Origin: Pinguiococcus pyrenoidosus
Taxonomy: Eukaryota > Sar > Pinguiophyceae > Pinguiochrysidales > Pinguiochrysidaceae
DNA: 20,829 nucleotides
NCBI GenBank assembly: GCA_019677205.1
Contig: JAAMXY010000643.1
Coordinates: forward strand, 3,963 to 24,791
Reading direction: 5' to 3'
Part shown: positions 1-9,921 of the stretch, piece by piece
How the letters are laid out: each line of letters starts with the position of its first letter
Position numbering within the stretch: position 1 is the first letter of the stretch
Notes under the pieces: model-generated
What the model saw: only the letters and a program-made list of their open reading frames with translations
The model's database searches: none
What the model was told of the DNA's origin: nothing
Translations under genes and position numbers: made by a program

Positions 1-1393
1 CGACGTTTGATCGTCCGCCTGCCAGGTGTCGGAGGTGGGCTTTGGCGAGCTCATTGCAGCTCAGATCGGTTGCGGAGTAGCCCGCGTCCTGCAGACTCCT
101 GGCCGCCTCCGCCGTGTCCTCCGCTTTGATTGCACCCGGGCGTGGCTGGAAGGAAATGACGATGTTGGCCGTGGTATCGTCATGGTAGCGATAACTGAAT
201 TCTGTAACGTTTCGCGGATGGATGCAAGAGTAGAGTCTTCGGAAACTCCCCGGCACCTCCGGAATGCTCACCGCCATCATCGTCTCAGATGCGTCGGCGC
301 GCTCCGATATGAAGCGAAGCCGATTGAAGTCAACGTTGGCGCCGGACGTGATAGCCACCACCGTGGCACCCTGCGCACCGCTCTCCTGCAGCCACTTCTT
401 TGCGCCAGCGACGGCCAGAGCGCCTGCCGGCTCCATGACACTTCGCGTGTCGTTGAACGTTTCCTTGATTGCCTGGCAGATCTCATCCGTTGAAACCGTC
501 ACCATGCCATCCACCAGTTTGCTACAGATTCGAAAGGTTTCGGACCCCACGGTCTTCACGGCGGCACCATCCGCGAAAAGGCCAACGTGATCCAGGGTGA
601 CTACCCGCCCCGCTTCAAGAGAAGCAGTCATTCCGGCGGCGTCATCCGCTTCCACGCCCAGCACTTGGACATTCGGACGGACTCTTTTAACATATGCTGC
701 AACGCCCGCCAGCATACCGCCTCCCCCGCAACAAACGAAGATGGCATCCAGCGGCCTTCCGGTGCACTCCTTGAGGATTTCCATTCCGACGGTTCCCTGG
801 CCGGCGATCACCTCGGGATCGTTGAAGGGATGCACGAGGGTTAGGCCCTCCTCTTCTACCAGACGAGAAGCCTCCGCTGCCGCTTCGTCATAGTTGCTCC
901 CGTGCAGCTTCACAGAGACGGTGGGTCCACCAAAGGCTTTCACTGCATCTACCTTGATGGCAGGCGTCATGACCGGCATGACGATCGTGGCAGACACCTT
1001 CAACTTGCTCGCGGAGTAGGCCACACCCTGCGCGTGATTTCCCGCAGAGCAAGCGACTACTCCCGCTTGCCTTTGGGCTTCGGTCAAGTTGACGAGCTTG
1101 TTGTATGCCCCGCGCAGCTTGAAGCTGAACACGGGCTGCTGGTCTTCTCTCTTGAGCAAGATGCTCGCTCCCAGCTCACGACTCAGATATGGGGCAGGGT
1201 GGAGACTGGTCTCTTGGCAGACGTCGTACACCCGCGCATTGAGGATTCGGGCCAAGTAGCCCACCGCGTGAGCACTCTTATCCAACAAGACCGGCACCTC
1301 CTCGGGGGAGAACTTCAACGAATCCGCCACGCTCCTCTTAGCATGTCGATGCACGGCATGCCGCAAGGGACGGAGCCTTCTCCACTGCGACAT
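1..1393 (-). CDS. ilvA: Threonine dehydratase (biosynthetic, IlvA type), C-terminus beyond window
   Basis: Pyridoxal-phosphate enzyme that deaminates threonine to 2-oxobutanoate, the first step of isoleucine synthesis. One open frame of 464 codons runs from ATG 1391-1393 to the window edge, with no intron; an in-frame TGA lies six codons upstream, which fixes the start. Residues 1-20 (MSQWRRLRPLRHAVHRHAKR) are rich in Arg and His and lack acids, as in an organelle, probably mitochondrial, presequence. The PLP lysine lies in SFKLRGAYNK (Lys92, bases 1118-1120), and the phosphate-binding glycine loop CCGGGGMLAG is near residue 223. An ACT-like regulatory domain starts near residue 370 (AVSIPEVPGSF, VTEFSYRYHD). 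The last visible residues, AHLRHLAGGRSN, match the linker into the second ACT-like unit, so roughly 100 residues should be missing. Two ACT-like units mean the isoleucine-inhibited biosynthetic form, not the short catabolic one. Divergent from GMP synthase. Confidence 0.95.
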   Translation of the reverse strand, partial: MSQWRRLRPLRHAVHRHAKRSVADSLKFSPEEVPVLLDKSAHAVGYLARILNARVYDVCQETSLHPAPYLSRELGASILLKREDQQPVFSFKLRGAYNKLVNLTEAQRQAGVVACSAGNHAQGVAYSASKLKVSATIVMPVMTPAIKVDAVKAFGGPTVSVKLHGSNYDEAAAEASRLVEEEGLTLVHPFNDPEVIAGQGTVGMEILKECTGRPLDAIFVCCGGGGMLAGVAAYVKRVRPNVQVLGVEADDAAGMTASLEAGRVVTLDHVGLFADGAAVKTVGSETFRICSKLVDGMVTVSTDEICQAIKETFNDTRSVMEPAGALAVAGAKKWLQESGAQGATVVAITSGANVDFNRLRFISERADASETMMAVSIPEVPGSFRRLYSCIHPRNVTEFSYRYHDDTTANIVISFQPRPGAIKAEDTAEAARSLQDAGYSATDLSCNELAKAHLRHLAGGRSNV

Positions 1394-1968
1394 GCTGCGG
1401 TTAGCTCAACAATGGCGGAGAGCGGGGGGAGTAAGGTGTCTCTTGAAACTGCGCAGGTCAACGCAACACAATCGCACTCGCGTTTGCGGCGTTCTTTGCA
1501 ATGCTATTGCGCTCTTTTGCTCTTTCGCTCTTTCGCTCTTTCGCTCTTTCGCGGTCTTCTGCTCTTTTGCTCCTTCTGCTCTTTTGTTCTTTTGCTCTGT
1601 TGCTGTCGCCAAACCCAGCGAACCCGAACTACTCAGGTACCAACTTACACAGTACCTACTTAGCTACCCATCTACCGGTGCCCTGGTACTTCCCCAGGTT
1701 CAAACGGCCAAACCAGGGGATAACTCCGATTCTTAGTTTTGAAATTTACTTTGTAGATGCTAATCATATTCATTGAAATTGTAAAAGTGAAAAAGAAAGC
1801 AAAGGTCAAGGGGGACAGGAAAAGGCCAACCACCCAAGCGCGAATTCGAGCTCTTTCTCTTCTGCCGTTTAAGCAGCCGGCCGGCGTTGGACTCTTCATC
1901 TGTCTCGTCCTGCCCTTCCCGCTGGTCAACTTTCCTGAGGCTCCTGCTTCCAAACGTCCTCCATCACC
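1394..1968. other. Divergent intergenic region, threonine dehydratase / GMP synthase
   Basis: This 575-bp spacer must hold both promoters. It contains a pyrimidine-rich repeat (listed separately) and an AT-richer stretch at about 1735-1800. I see no clear TATA box and no gene; the open frames here are low-complexity readings of the repeat. Confidence 0.7.
1511..1606. repeat. 8-bp tandem repeat GCTCTTTC decaying into a pyrimidine-rich tract
   Basis: Five head-to-tail units of GCTCTTTC (the first is GCTCTTTT) fill 1511-1550. Degenerate GCTCTTTTGCTCC/GCTCTTTTGTTC units follow to about 1606. On the plus strand the tract is nearly all C and T apart from one G per unit. It lies about 120 bp upstream of the threonine dehydratase start and about 360 bp upstream of the GMP synthase start, so it may belong to either promoter. 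Confidence 0.9.
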
Positions 1969-3811
1969 ATGCAGACTTCGTCGCACCTCGCGCGACCTCA
2001 GATCGCCATCCTGGACTTCGGCTCGCAGTACAGTCACCTCATTGCTCGGAGAGTCCGGGAGCAGCATGTGTACTGCGAGCTTTACAGCTGTCTCGTTGAT
2101 GATGAGGAGCTGCAGCGGCACAATTTGAGAGGCATCATCCTCAGTGGAGGGCCAGCGTAAGTTGCAGAAGATTACAAGAAGGAGGTCTAGCTGCGATGGC
2201 TGCGCGCGAAGCGCTGGGGCCAAACCTCAACTCCAGTGATGCCGGGTTGCCGTATGCCCGAGGGGCTCGAGCCGCGGGCCACATCACTTCGCATAGGAGT
2301 TTCCGAAGGCCTGGTGGAACCGAATCTCACTGCGCCCTTCCTTAGGTCCGTGTACGATCCAACCTCGCCGCATTTGCATGAAGGGGTATGGAGACTCATC
2401 AAGGAGAGTGGGCTGCCTGTGTTGGGGATTTGCTACGGTATGCAGGAGATCGCCTCGCACATGGGGGGAACAGTCGCAGCGGGAGCCCACCGCGAGTATG
2501 GGAAGGCGCTTATTCACCGCTACGACGAGCACGCCGAGGCGGCAGAGCAGCTGTTCCACGGCATCAGCGACGATGACAATCAAGTCTGGATGAGCCACGC
2601 AGACAAGATTACCGATCTACCCGAAGGCTTTGTAACCATTGCGCGGACGGAGAATAGCCCCCACGCCGCCATCGCGGATCCTCAAAGGAAGATTTTTGCG
2701 CTGCAGTTTCATCCGGAGGTGACCCATTCGCTCAAGGGCAAGGAGATCATTCACAACTTCGTCGTGGATATCTGCAACGCGCCCACGGACTGGAACATGA
2801 GTGATATTGCCGGAACTTTCATTGAGAATGTGCGAAGCACAGTCGGAGAGAATGGTCACGTCATCGGTGCCGTCAGCGGCGGAGTCGACTCAACCGTAGC
2901 GGCTGCGCTGCTCACCCGAGCAATTGGAGATCGCTTCCATGCCATCCTCGTCGACAATGGCTGCCTTCGCCTGAACGAAGCTCAAGAGGTCGTTCGCCGC
3001 TTGAAGAGTCACCTGGGAGTCAATCTCGTGTGTGTAGATGCGGCTGAGCGATTCCTTGAGCAGCTCGAGGGGGTCGACGAGCCGGAACGCAAACGAAAGA
3101 TCATTGGGAACACCTTCATCGATGTTTTCCAAGAGAAAGCCAAGGAGATTGGACCCGACGCCCAGTGGCTCCTACAGGGCACTTTGTACCCGGACGTGAT
3201 CGAGAGCGTCAGCTACAAAGGGCCGAGTGCGACAATCAAGACGCATCATAATGTGGGAGGCCTCCCTGAGAAGATGCAGCTCAAGCTCATCGAGCCGCTG
3301 AGAGAGCTTTTCAAAGATGAGGTAACTGGATACTGTCCGGGGCCTCTTCGGGGCCTTGTGCTGACTTTGGCCCGACATGCAGGTTCGCGAGCTCGGAGTC
3401 GCCCTGGGCATTGATCCGGAGTCTGTCTGGCGATGGCCGTTCCCTGGACCAGGGCTTGCCATCAGATGTCTCGGTCCTCTGAACAGAGCTTCCTTAGACA
3501 AGCTGCGGAAGGCTGATGCTATCATGCATGAGGAAGTCCGCGCAGCCGGCCTCTACAACCAAATCGGTCAGGCGTTTTGCGTCTTCTTGCCTGTCCGAAG
3601 TGTTGGAGTGATGGGCGATGGTCGTACGTACGAGAACGCGATTGCCGTGCGCGCGGTCGCGACCACGGACTACATGACGGCGGATTGGTATCATATGCCT
3701 TATGAGGTCCTCGGACGGATCAGCACACGCATCATCAATGAGGTGCCCGGCATCAATCGAGTGGCCTACGACATCTCTTCGAAGCCTCCTGCTACCATCG
3801 AATGGGAATGA
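1969..3811 (+). CDS. guaA: GMP synthase (glutamine-hydrolysing), three exons
   Basis: Converts XMP to GMP with glutamine and ATP, the last step of GMP synthesis. Exons are 1969-2156, 2346-3321 and 3383-3811; joined they give 530 residues, close to bacterial GuaA (525). Introns are 2157-2345 (GTAAGT...TAG, 189 nt) and 3322-3382 (GTAACT...CAG, 61 nt). The class I glutamine amidotransferase domain holds the nucleophile Cys92 in LGICYGMQE and the His185/Glu187 pair in FHPEV. The ATP pyrophosphatase P-loop is SGGVDS at 240-245. The C-terminus [12 protein letters not shown] is the standard end of the family, so the stop is sure. ATG 1969 leads directly into the first conserved strand ([20 protein letters not shown]). 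No targeting peptide is visible, so it is probably cytosolic. The short fused architecture lacks the large dimerisation insert of the animal enzyme. Confidence 0.97.
2157..2345 (+). other. Intron 1 of GMP synthase
   Basis: Starts with the strong donor GTAAGT and ends CCTTCCTTAG. Splicing joins GC to G and restores GGPASVYDP, the conserved segment after the first helix. At 189 nt it is the longest intron found in the window. Confidence 0.93.
3322..3382 (+). other. Intron 2 of GMP synthase
   Basis: A 61-nt phase-0 intron, GTAACT...GCAG. Splicing joins LRELFKDE to VRELGVALG, as conserved in GMP synthases. Confidence 0.95.
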
Positions 3812-4196
3812 CGAGCTCGTTGCCTTCGAGGAGCAGTGGACTGCAGTCGGCAGCTGCATGGCGGAGTAAGTTCTTTCAGTAAGACCCGAATCGAAGCAGC
3901 AGGGGGAGAAGGAAGATGCCTTCCTTGTTCTGGTAGTTGATTTCGAGGGCGGTCTGATGCTTCTTCGATCGCACTCGGGAGGTCGCGCCGTTGGATCGGG
4001 CCGTGGCTGATCCTTCATGTCCGGCGCTGGTCGACGCAAGCTGTGAAAAGAGGACAGTTCGGAGAGGACCTACCAAGTATCTGCTGAAAGAGTTCCTTCT
4101 GCAGTTCCGGTCTGAAGACTGCATGTCCTTTGAATCGTCCGATAGCTCTGGAAACTCGGCGGATGGGATTCAGTTTTCCTTTCGCAGAATCCCTCT
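3812..4196. other. Convergent 3' region between GMP synthase and the TBC gene
   Basis: This stretch should hold the two 3' UTRs. On the minus strand a frame through about 4015-4118 (it contains ELQKELFQQIL) could be a further C-terminal exon of the TBC gene, but no splice pair was convincing. Nothing else is visible. Confidence 0.5.
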
Positions 4197-6152
4197 TCAC
4201 ATCGGCGAGCATCCATGCCGTCCTTCCGCACCCACGTCTCGTTGCTCCAAGCAACCGTGCGGATCGTCCCCAATCAGAAGGTCAAACTTGCGTGGGTCCA
4301 CCCTGACGTCTTGAATTGCGTCGAAGAGGAGCGCCGAGAAGTTCGTCTTTTCGCATGGTAGGCGGTGCAGCAGTCTTAGGATTTCCTCAATCTCAAGCTT
4401 TGCCAAGGTCGGTCCGAAGAGTCGCAGCACGCCAACTCCTGCCCTGATCGCAAAGATCTCGCCATGCAGGTGAAAGTTGTCCCATATTCTGGCTGCCACA
4501 TCGATCGAAAGGGCGCGGCTGAACAGGGTTAAGGCCCACTCGAGGAAGAAATGCCGACTGTCGACTCCCTGTCTCTGTCGCTTGAAGGGTCAGAACGCGG
4601 ACGCACGCATCCTCGTGCGAATGACGTCTTGAGCGCATACCTGGAAATGCGTGAAAAGAAGGGGTAGATTCTCACGGAAGAAAGAATCGAAAACCCGGAC
4701 GTGCTTCTCGATCCTTTTCGCATCGAGGCTGTATAGATCTCTGTACAGGTGACTCGCCAGCATGTTTGCCAAGCAACAGAAGGCGTCCGCGGCGCTCATG
4801 TACAGAAGGAAGGTCGCAGCAAGGTATGACATTCCCTGAGAGAGAGGACCGTCGTGTGAGTTGCACGGCAGCTATGGGGCCGCTTGTCCTGGCGACTCGC
4901 CTGCACGTAGCCGACATCCGGCTGATAATATGCGTATGAACGAAGCACGTCATGCAACGCTAGGCAAGTTGGGCCCCCGTCGTGAAAGAATTCCAAATCC
5001 GGGAACGTTCTGGGCACATCGTAAGCTATGAGGTTGACGCTGCTTTCGCGACCGGTGGAGGCGCTGTTGTCGTCAGAGATTGCATGCGGATCTGGTCGCG
5101 GAGAACCGGCGAGTGCGGCCCTTGCTGACGCAGTTCCTATGCTCTCTTCCTCTACTCCACGGAAGAGCAGCCCCTGAGTAGCGCGGAGAGCCCTGTTACG
5201 CCCTGTCGAAGAGCGACGTGCCCCAGCCGGGTGGAAAACTCACCTCGTGGGAGTCCGAAAAGTCCCCCTCCTCCCTCGTCGACACGGATGGCGCATGCCG
5301 TGCACGCTGGGCGAGCTCGCGGAAAAGGCCCTCGCCGACGTGCAGCTCGTTGCCAACCTAGCGGCGTTGAAGCTTAGGGAGACGGCCTGAACAGAGCGGC
5401 AGAAGCAGCAGAGAACTGTGGAGGATCTTTTCAGGCAAGGGAGTCCGCACCATGCGACGCCAGGCTTCCTTCCTGATCGCTGGGGGAATACCATTCCAGC
5501 AGAGTCGAGTGAGTTTTGCCTTCAGAACGCGGTGACGTCTGTAGTCCTCAAAGTTGGGAAGGACTTCTGTGCTCCAGATGTTGGTGTCCATCTGAGCTTG
5601 GGACTCCTGCTCCGCGCGACGGCGCACGCGTACATCCTGTTCTCTCTGTAGAGCCGTTGCGGCTGCGTGCGCGGCCCGCTTCCATCTTTCTTCTTCCTGG
5701 AGAAAGAGGTGTCTACTTCTCACTTCCACGTTCCCAGAACATCCGGAGGAAGTGTTCCTACCGCTTTTCCGGCAGTGCTGCCGTCGCTTCGCAACACTCG
5801 CCGGACCAAATGATCGAAGGAGGACTTGCTCGATCGCCGCAATTCCTCCCTGGCCTTTGTACCATCGTGCTTCGGATCCATTCCCTGCCGCCGCGAGCTG
5901 TTAGACAGTACAAAGTGGCGTTTGTGCGCTCGTCCTCGTCGTGGGCACAAAGGCGCAGGCCTCTCTGCATCTAAGCACGGCACTCCTGTGCAAAGCACGC
6001 ACACGGTTCCATGGTGTTCTCACCGTACGGCTCTCTTCAAAGCGAAAGAGCGCATCAGTCCGCACGATCTCTTCGAACTCGTCGCGGCTGACCCTCCTCG
6101 CTCGAAAAAGGCTTCGCGCCTTATCGATCGCGATGTTCTGGCTCGGCTGCAT
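4197..6152 (-). CDS. TBC-domain Rab GTPase-activating protein, multi-exon; both termini provisional
   Basis: TBC proteins speed GTP hydrolysis by Rab GTPases and so control vesicle traffic. Minus-strand exons, 5' to 3': 6152-6024, 5884-5762, 5696-5451, 5357-5244, 5173-4901, 4835-4641, 4568-4197 (about 483 residues). The TBC core starts at GIPPAIRKEAWRRM. The arginine finger is in IAYDVPRTFPD and the glutamine finger in GYVQGMSYLAA, so the protein should be catalytically competent. The domain ends with ALTLFSRAL, IWDNFHLHGEIFAIR and a helix around DPRKFDLLI. A charged helical stretch (EEERWKRAAHAAATALQREQ) precedes the domain. About 60 extra residues lie between VGNELH and IAYDVPR. The five 3' junctions are well supported by the family alignment. 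The first intron (6023-5885) and the start at 6152 are inferred, and an exon upstream in 6185-6922 is possible. The 3' end is the first in-frame TGA; a further exon cannot be excluded. Confidence 0.8.
4836..4900 (-). other. GC-AG intron in the TBC gene
   Basis: A 65-nt intron with donor CAG|GCGAGT and acceptor CTCTCTCTCAG. Only this junction restores the invariant GYVQGMSYLAA segment with the catalytic glutamine; no GT donor nearby keeps both V-Q and the frame. AG|GC(A/G)AGT is the usual context of minor GC-AG introns. Confidence 0.85.
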
Positions 6153-7051
6153 GAGCCCGGCCCCTTGCCTGGACAATGTACCGGTCAAGGATGGGGATGG
6201 GATGTCGTGCCTCCGAAGGGCCAGCGTCGGCTGCCCAAAAGGAACGGCGCGAACTCGCAAGAGCGCCCTCGGGCGGTAATCGAATTTAACGAACACGGAA
6301 TGCGGATGTGTGCGACACAGAAACTCCGGCTGCGCGACACTGCAGCTGCTGTGGCCATGGCTTTGGCTCGAACAGAACAGAAGAGAGGAGTGCTCAATGG
6401 ATGATGGGTCTCAAGTGCTCGAGATGTGCTCGGAAGCGCTGCTGCAAGTCTCTCACCGAGGGACGTCAACGTTACGCTAACTACGTCAACACTGCCACCG
6501 GCAAGGCGTGATGCCTTTTTCTCCTGTTCTATTGAGGGGGAGGGAGGCACCGAAATCCTCCGCCCTTCCCTTCTGGCGAAAGGAGCGCCAGCGAGCGCCG
6601 CTGGAGCGTCTGGCGGACTTGGTTCGGATGGACTGCCGAGCGCCGGTTCGTCCGTATGTAGGGGAGTCACTCTCTCGTTCTCCGTCGTACGCTCTCTTTC
6701 TCCGTCGTTTACTGTGGAAGCGAGCTTCTGCAGTCGTCGTGATACGGCCTGTGGATGCGAGTACGGCCCGCCAAAAGCCTTCGGCTGCGTCGCAGCTGTG
6801 CTGCCGAGCGCTTGCTTGCGTGGCTCGAGGTGAAAGCCTCTTGGTTGCCAGTCTCCCCCTGAACGAGACGCCTCAACGAGGAAACCTACTTTCGTGCCTA
6901 CGGCGAGTGTGCAGGCCAGCAAACACGGGATTGCCGGGCGTCGACTCCTCCTGGCATTCTGGTTCTTGTGCGGAGTCGACCAAATTCTCCATCAAGCTGC
7001 TCCTTCGTTTCATCAAATCGCCCGCGGGATCAAATGCAACACCCGGTGCAT
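6153..7051. other. Interval between CD36-like 3' end and TBC gene, with a 245-codon minus-strand frame
   Basis: A minus-strand frame is open across 6185-6922. It opens without an ATG and has no recognisable domain, but it reads like a disordered protein: charged stretches such as NDGERERTTENER, Pro/Ser-rich segments, and a basophilic kinase-like site RRISVPPSPS. It could be an N-terminal exon of the TBC gene, spliced to an acceptor such as CATTGTCCAG at about 6166, or it could be chance. I see no other gene here. Confidence 0.35.
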
Positions 7052-9921
7052 CTAGGAGTCCTCCTGCGCCACGCTGGGCGCCGCGGAGCTCGGTACCACA
7101 GTTCCCTTTCCGCTGGAAGCGGTTCCTGCCTTCCAAATGGATGTCAATCGGAAGACGCTGAACAAAACAAGCAGCCCGCTCACTGCGAAGCCTGCGAAGG
7201 TTTGGATGCGATTAGACGAGACAAAGCTGCCTCGCTGGCCTACCAGAGCGAGAGGAACCAACCTGCGATGCGCAGCAGGGAAAGAACTTCTTGGGTGGCG
7301 TAGAGGATGTCGGACAGACTCTTGGCATCACTGCTGCTGATTTCGCTCTGGACATAAAGCCAGAATACTGGGAGATAGATCGTGTCGTACTCGCCGTTGA
7401 AGAGGCCGTCCCAGAAAGGTAAAGTCCACGTCGATTTCTCAAGACGAAGGTTGAGTTGCGCAGAGATGTTGCCCCTCACAGCGAAGCCACTGTAGACCTC
7501 GTAGTTCAGATAGTTGTCGAAGTCCGCGTCTGTCAAGCCGGCCCTTTCACGAGGATATGAGACCGAATCCCACACTCTCGGCACCGTGTGGGCGGCGTAA
7601 GGCCGGGTTGTTGCGATGGGGATGCCGCCAGAGAGCGTAGACATCTCCACCACCATTGCCTCGCGGTTGCGGTACACCAAGTTCTCGTAGCTGGAAGGGT
7701 CGCGCAGCTCATAGCGATACGTAACGAGGCCCTTGACGTCCTCTAGGCGCACGTATGTCCACTCCTCTGGGCGGCCCAGCGTCGGGTTGTAGAAGGTTAC
7801 TTCCGATGGTGGATCAGACAGACAGCCGCCGTCTCGCGGGCGATCGCAAAACTGATATGTAAAGGGCGGAATTGACCATACGGGATTCAGCCCCCTGATC
7901 GTCACCGGAACGTGGTAGACCAGGCAATTCACCGGGTCGTCCGGCGGACAAGGAAGAAAGCCGCTGCCTCCCGCGTAAGCGTTGTCGGTAGTGACCTCAT
8001 CTGCCCTGTTGAAGCCATCCATGCCCCGGTATCTGATCCACTGCTGAAACTCGTCTGGATCGGCTTTCCCGGTGCGAGCTTCGAAGTCATAGTTCGCAGT
8101 GGGCGATGCGCTCTGCGCTTCGATGCTGTTGTAGGAGTACCTCACTGAAAGCATACCGTAATACGGTAAGGGCGCCCCCTGCCCAACAAGCCATCCCAAG
8201 GCATCGACATACCCAAAGAGGAGCTCGCGTCCTGTTCGGCGACAGAACAAGCCACTGTTCGCGGTGCCGATGCCATCCTGTAGATCCTCAAACTCCTCGC
8301 TCCGACCGACAAAGCTGTCGTACGGCCCGCTTCCCACACGGCGGTATCCAATAATGGAGCCACGCCAAAGGACTTGCACGGGGAGATACGAAGTCAAGTA
8401 GTCCACGAACAACTCTAAGGTCGCGAGCGAGAGACCCAATCCAGCGAAGGCTTCGAGCTGTGTCGCCCCACCTTCGTCGACGTACGGGTGGAGGGTCGCC
8501 AGATCGCTCGTGGCTGCGAAAGTTGCGGCGGCACTGGCGAAGCCCAAAACGTTCGAGGAATCCGAAAAGGTGGTGAAAAACTTGTCTGCCTGCGTTGGCG
8601 TGAGGCTGAAGTTGAGCGACGCATAGGCACCGTTGTGGACGAAATCAGCATAGAGGCCGACTTCTGTTGCTACAGGCAGCCTTGGGTCTAGGTCTAGATC
8701 AACAGCAGAGCGGCTGGAGTTTCCCTGAAGAGGCGGCGCCATTAGGCCCAACACGTGCAGCGCCGCGCCGCTGCCGAACTGTGCAAGGGAGAAGCGCTCA
8801 AGCGATGTTATCTCCGGCACGTGTGCTGGCCAAAGGTCATTCTCCAGCATGTACTCTCGCACGGCATACAAAGCCATCTCTTCGTATTCGGTCGTATTCC
8901 GGAGAGATTGCAAGTATCCAACAACCGTCTTGAAGGTGGCGCTGTTGAAGTGATCCACAAGAGCACCCACTTCGAAGGTGTTCAAGGGTGGGGCAGTCAC
9001 ATCAGCGCTGAGAAGCTCCGCTGTCGGCAGCCCGGCGGCTTCTACTGTCGCCAGCGCTGCCCCCCAGAGCGCGGCACCTTCGGCAGTCAGCAGAGAGTAC
9101 TCAGAGGAGGCGTTCCAGAGCTCGAGCAGAACTTCCTGGCCCGACGATGTGTTGAAATCGAGCAACCCGTACGCTACGGCCACATCTGCGATCTCAAAGT
9201 GTCTCAGATAGCTCAGCGGCACGCCGCCATCGCCATGGGCGTCGAACATTCCGTCTCCGTCCACGGTCCGTAGCGCCCATTGCTGTTCGATGTCGCCGAC
9301 GCCGTATGCCAGAGAGGTGGCAGCCACGTCGCTGACGGCGTTCAGGTAGATTGGTAAGATCGCGCCGCTGAGGTACGACACAAAAGTTTCGGAGAAAGCG
9401 CCGTCCACAAGGGCCACTGCGCCGCTGCCAAAGGCTGCGACGGTGGCACTCTCTGAGTTCAGCCCGCCCAGCGAGCTAAGGACAGAGACGTAGAAGACGT
9501 TGACAGCGACGAACTCCTGACCGAGGATCTCGTCGCTTTCTGTGGGAACTTCCATCTGGCTCCAGACCGAGTACGAGAAGCTATTTCCATCTTCAGAGAG
9601 AACCGCGTTGAACCGCGTCTCCTTCGACGATAGCCGCACTTGATGCTCCGTGAGCGTGAGCTTCGTGTCTCGCCCTTCCAGCACCTGTCCAAGGTTCGTG
9701 ATGTTAAACAGAAAGTAGTTCATCTTGATCGGCTCTGGAGTCAGCCAGTCGCTGTCCTCCAGAGTGGCTTGATCCACGACGCGTATGCTGATGATGCCAT
9801 CCTCAATCACCCGCTCGGACACGGCTGGGACGTATATGGACAACACGAGGAGTACGCAGCCGCAGACCAGAGCGAAAACGGCACAGCACTTGCGCCGCTT
9901 GTCGTCTCTCTCTTTCGGCAT
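7052..9921 (-). CDS. CD36/LIMP-2 (SCARB)-family membrane glycoprotein with expanded ectodomain, two exons
   Basis: Family members carry a large extracellular or lumenal domain between two membrane anchors and bind lipids, lipoproteins or lysosomal enzymes. Exons are 9921-7263 and 7191-7052, giving 932 residues against about 475 in animal CD36 and LIMP-2. A short basic tail precedes membrane segment 1 (about residues 12-31, CCAVFALVCGCVLLVLSIYV). The second anchor (about 880-903) is completed only by exon 2: LLRIAG joined to FAVSGLLVLFSVFRLTSIW. Family resemblance is clear near the C-terminus (YLPVFWLYVQSE, the counterpart of IVPILWLNETG) and in the YDFEARTGKADPDEFQQW stretch. The N-terminal third after about residue 110 is mostly extra sequence. 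Several N-x-S/T sites are present. I chose ATG 9919-9921 because an in-frame TGA lies just upstream of the frame's non-ATG extension; a 5' exon cannot be excluded. Confidence 0.85.
7192..7262 (-). other. Intron of the CD36-like gene with duplicated acceptor
   Basis: A 71-nt intron, G|GTTGGT...CTTCGCAG. Without splicing the frame stops three codons later inside a half-formed membrane helix; splicing completes the helix and a 24-residue tail. The acceptor reads CTTCGCAGGCTTCGCAG, a 9-bp duplication that gives two in-frame acceptors differing by three residues. Confidence 0.88.

Noticed and set aside
1406-1612. Lys/Glu-rich minus-strand frame
   Set aside because: It is only the 8-bp repeat read in three frames.
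26-1663. Plus-strand frames opposite threonine dehydratase (26-493, 902-1663)
   Set aside because: They are antisense shadows of the conserved minus-strand gene and match no family.
4041-4075. A GTAGGT...TTTTCACAG pair near the TBC 3' end, as an intron
   Set aside because: Only about 33 nt, far below every other intron here.
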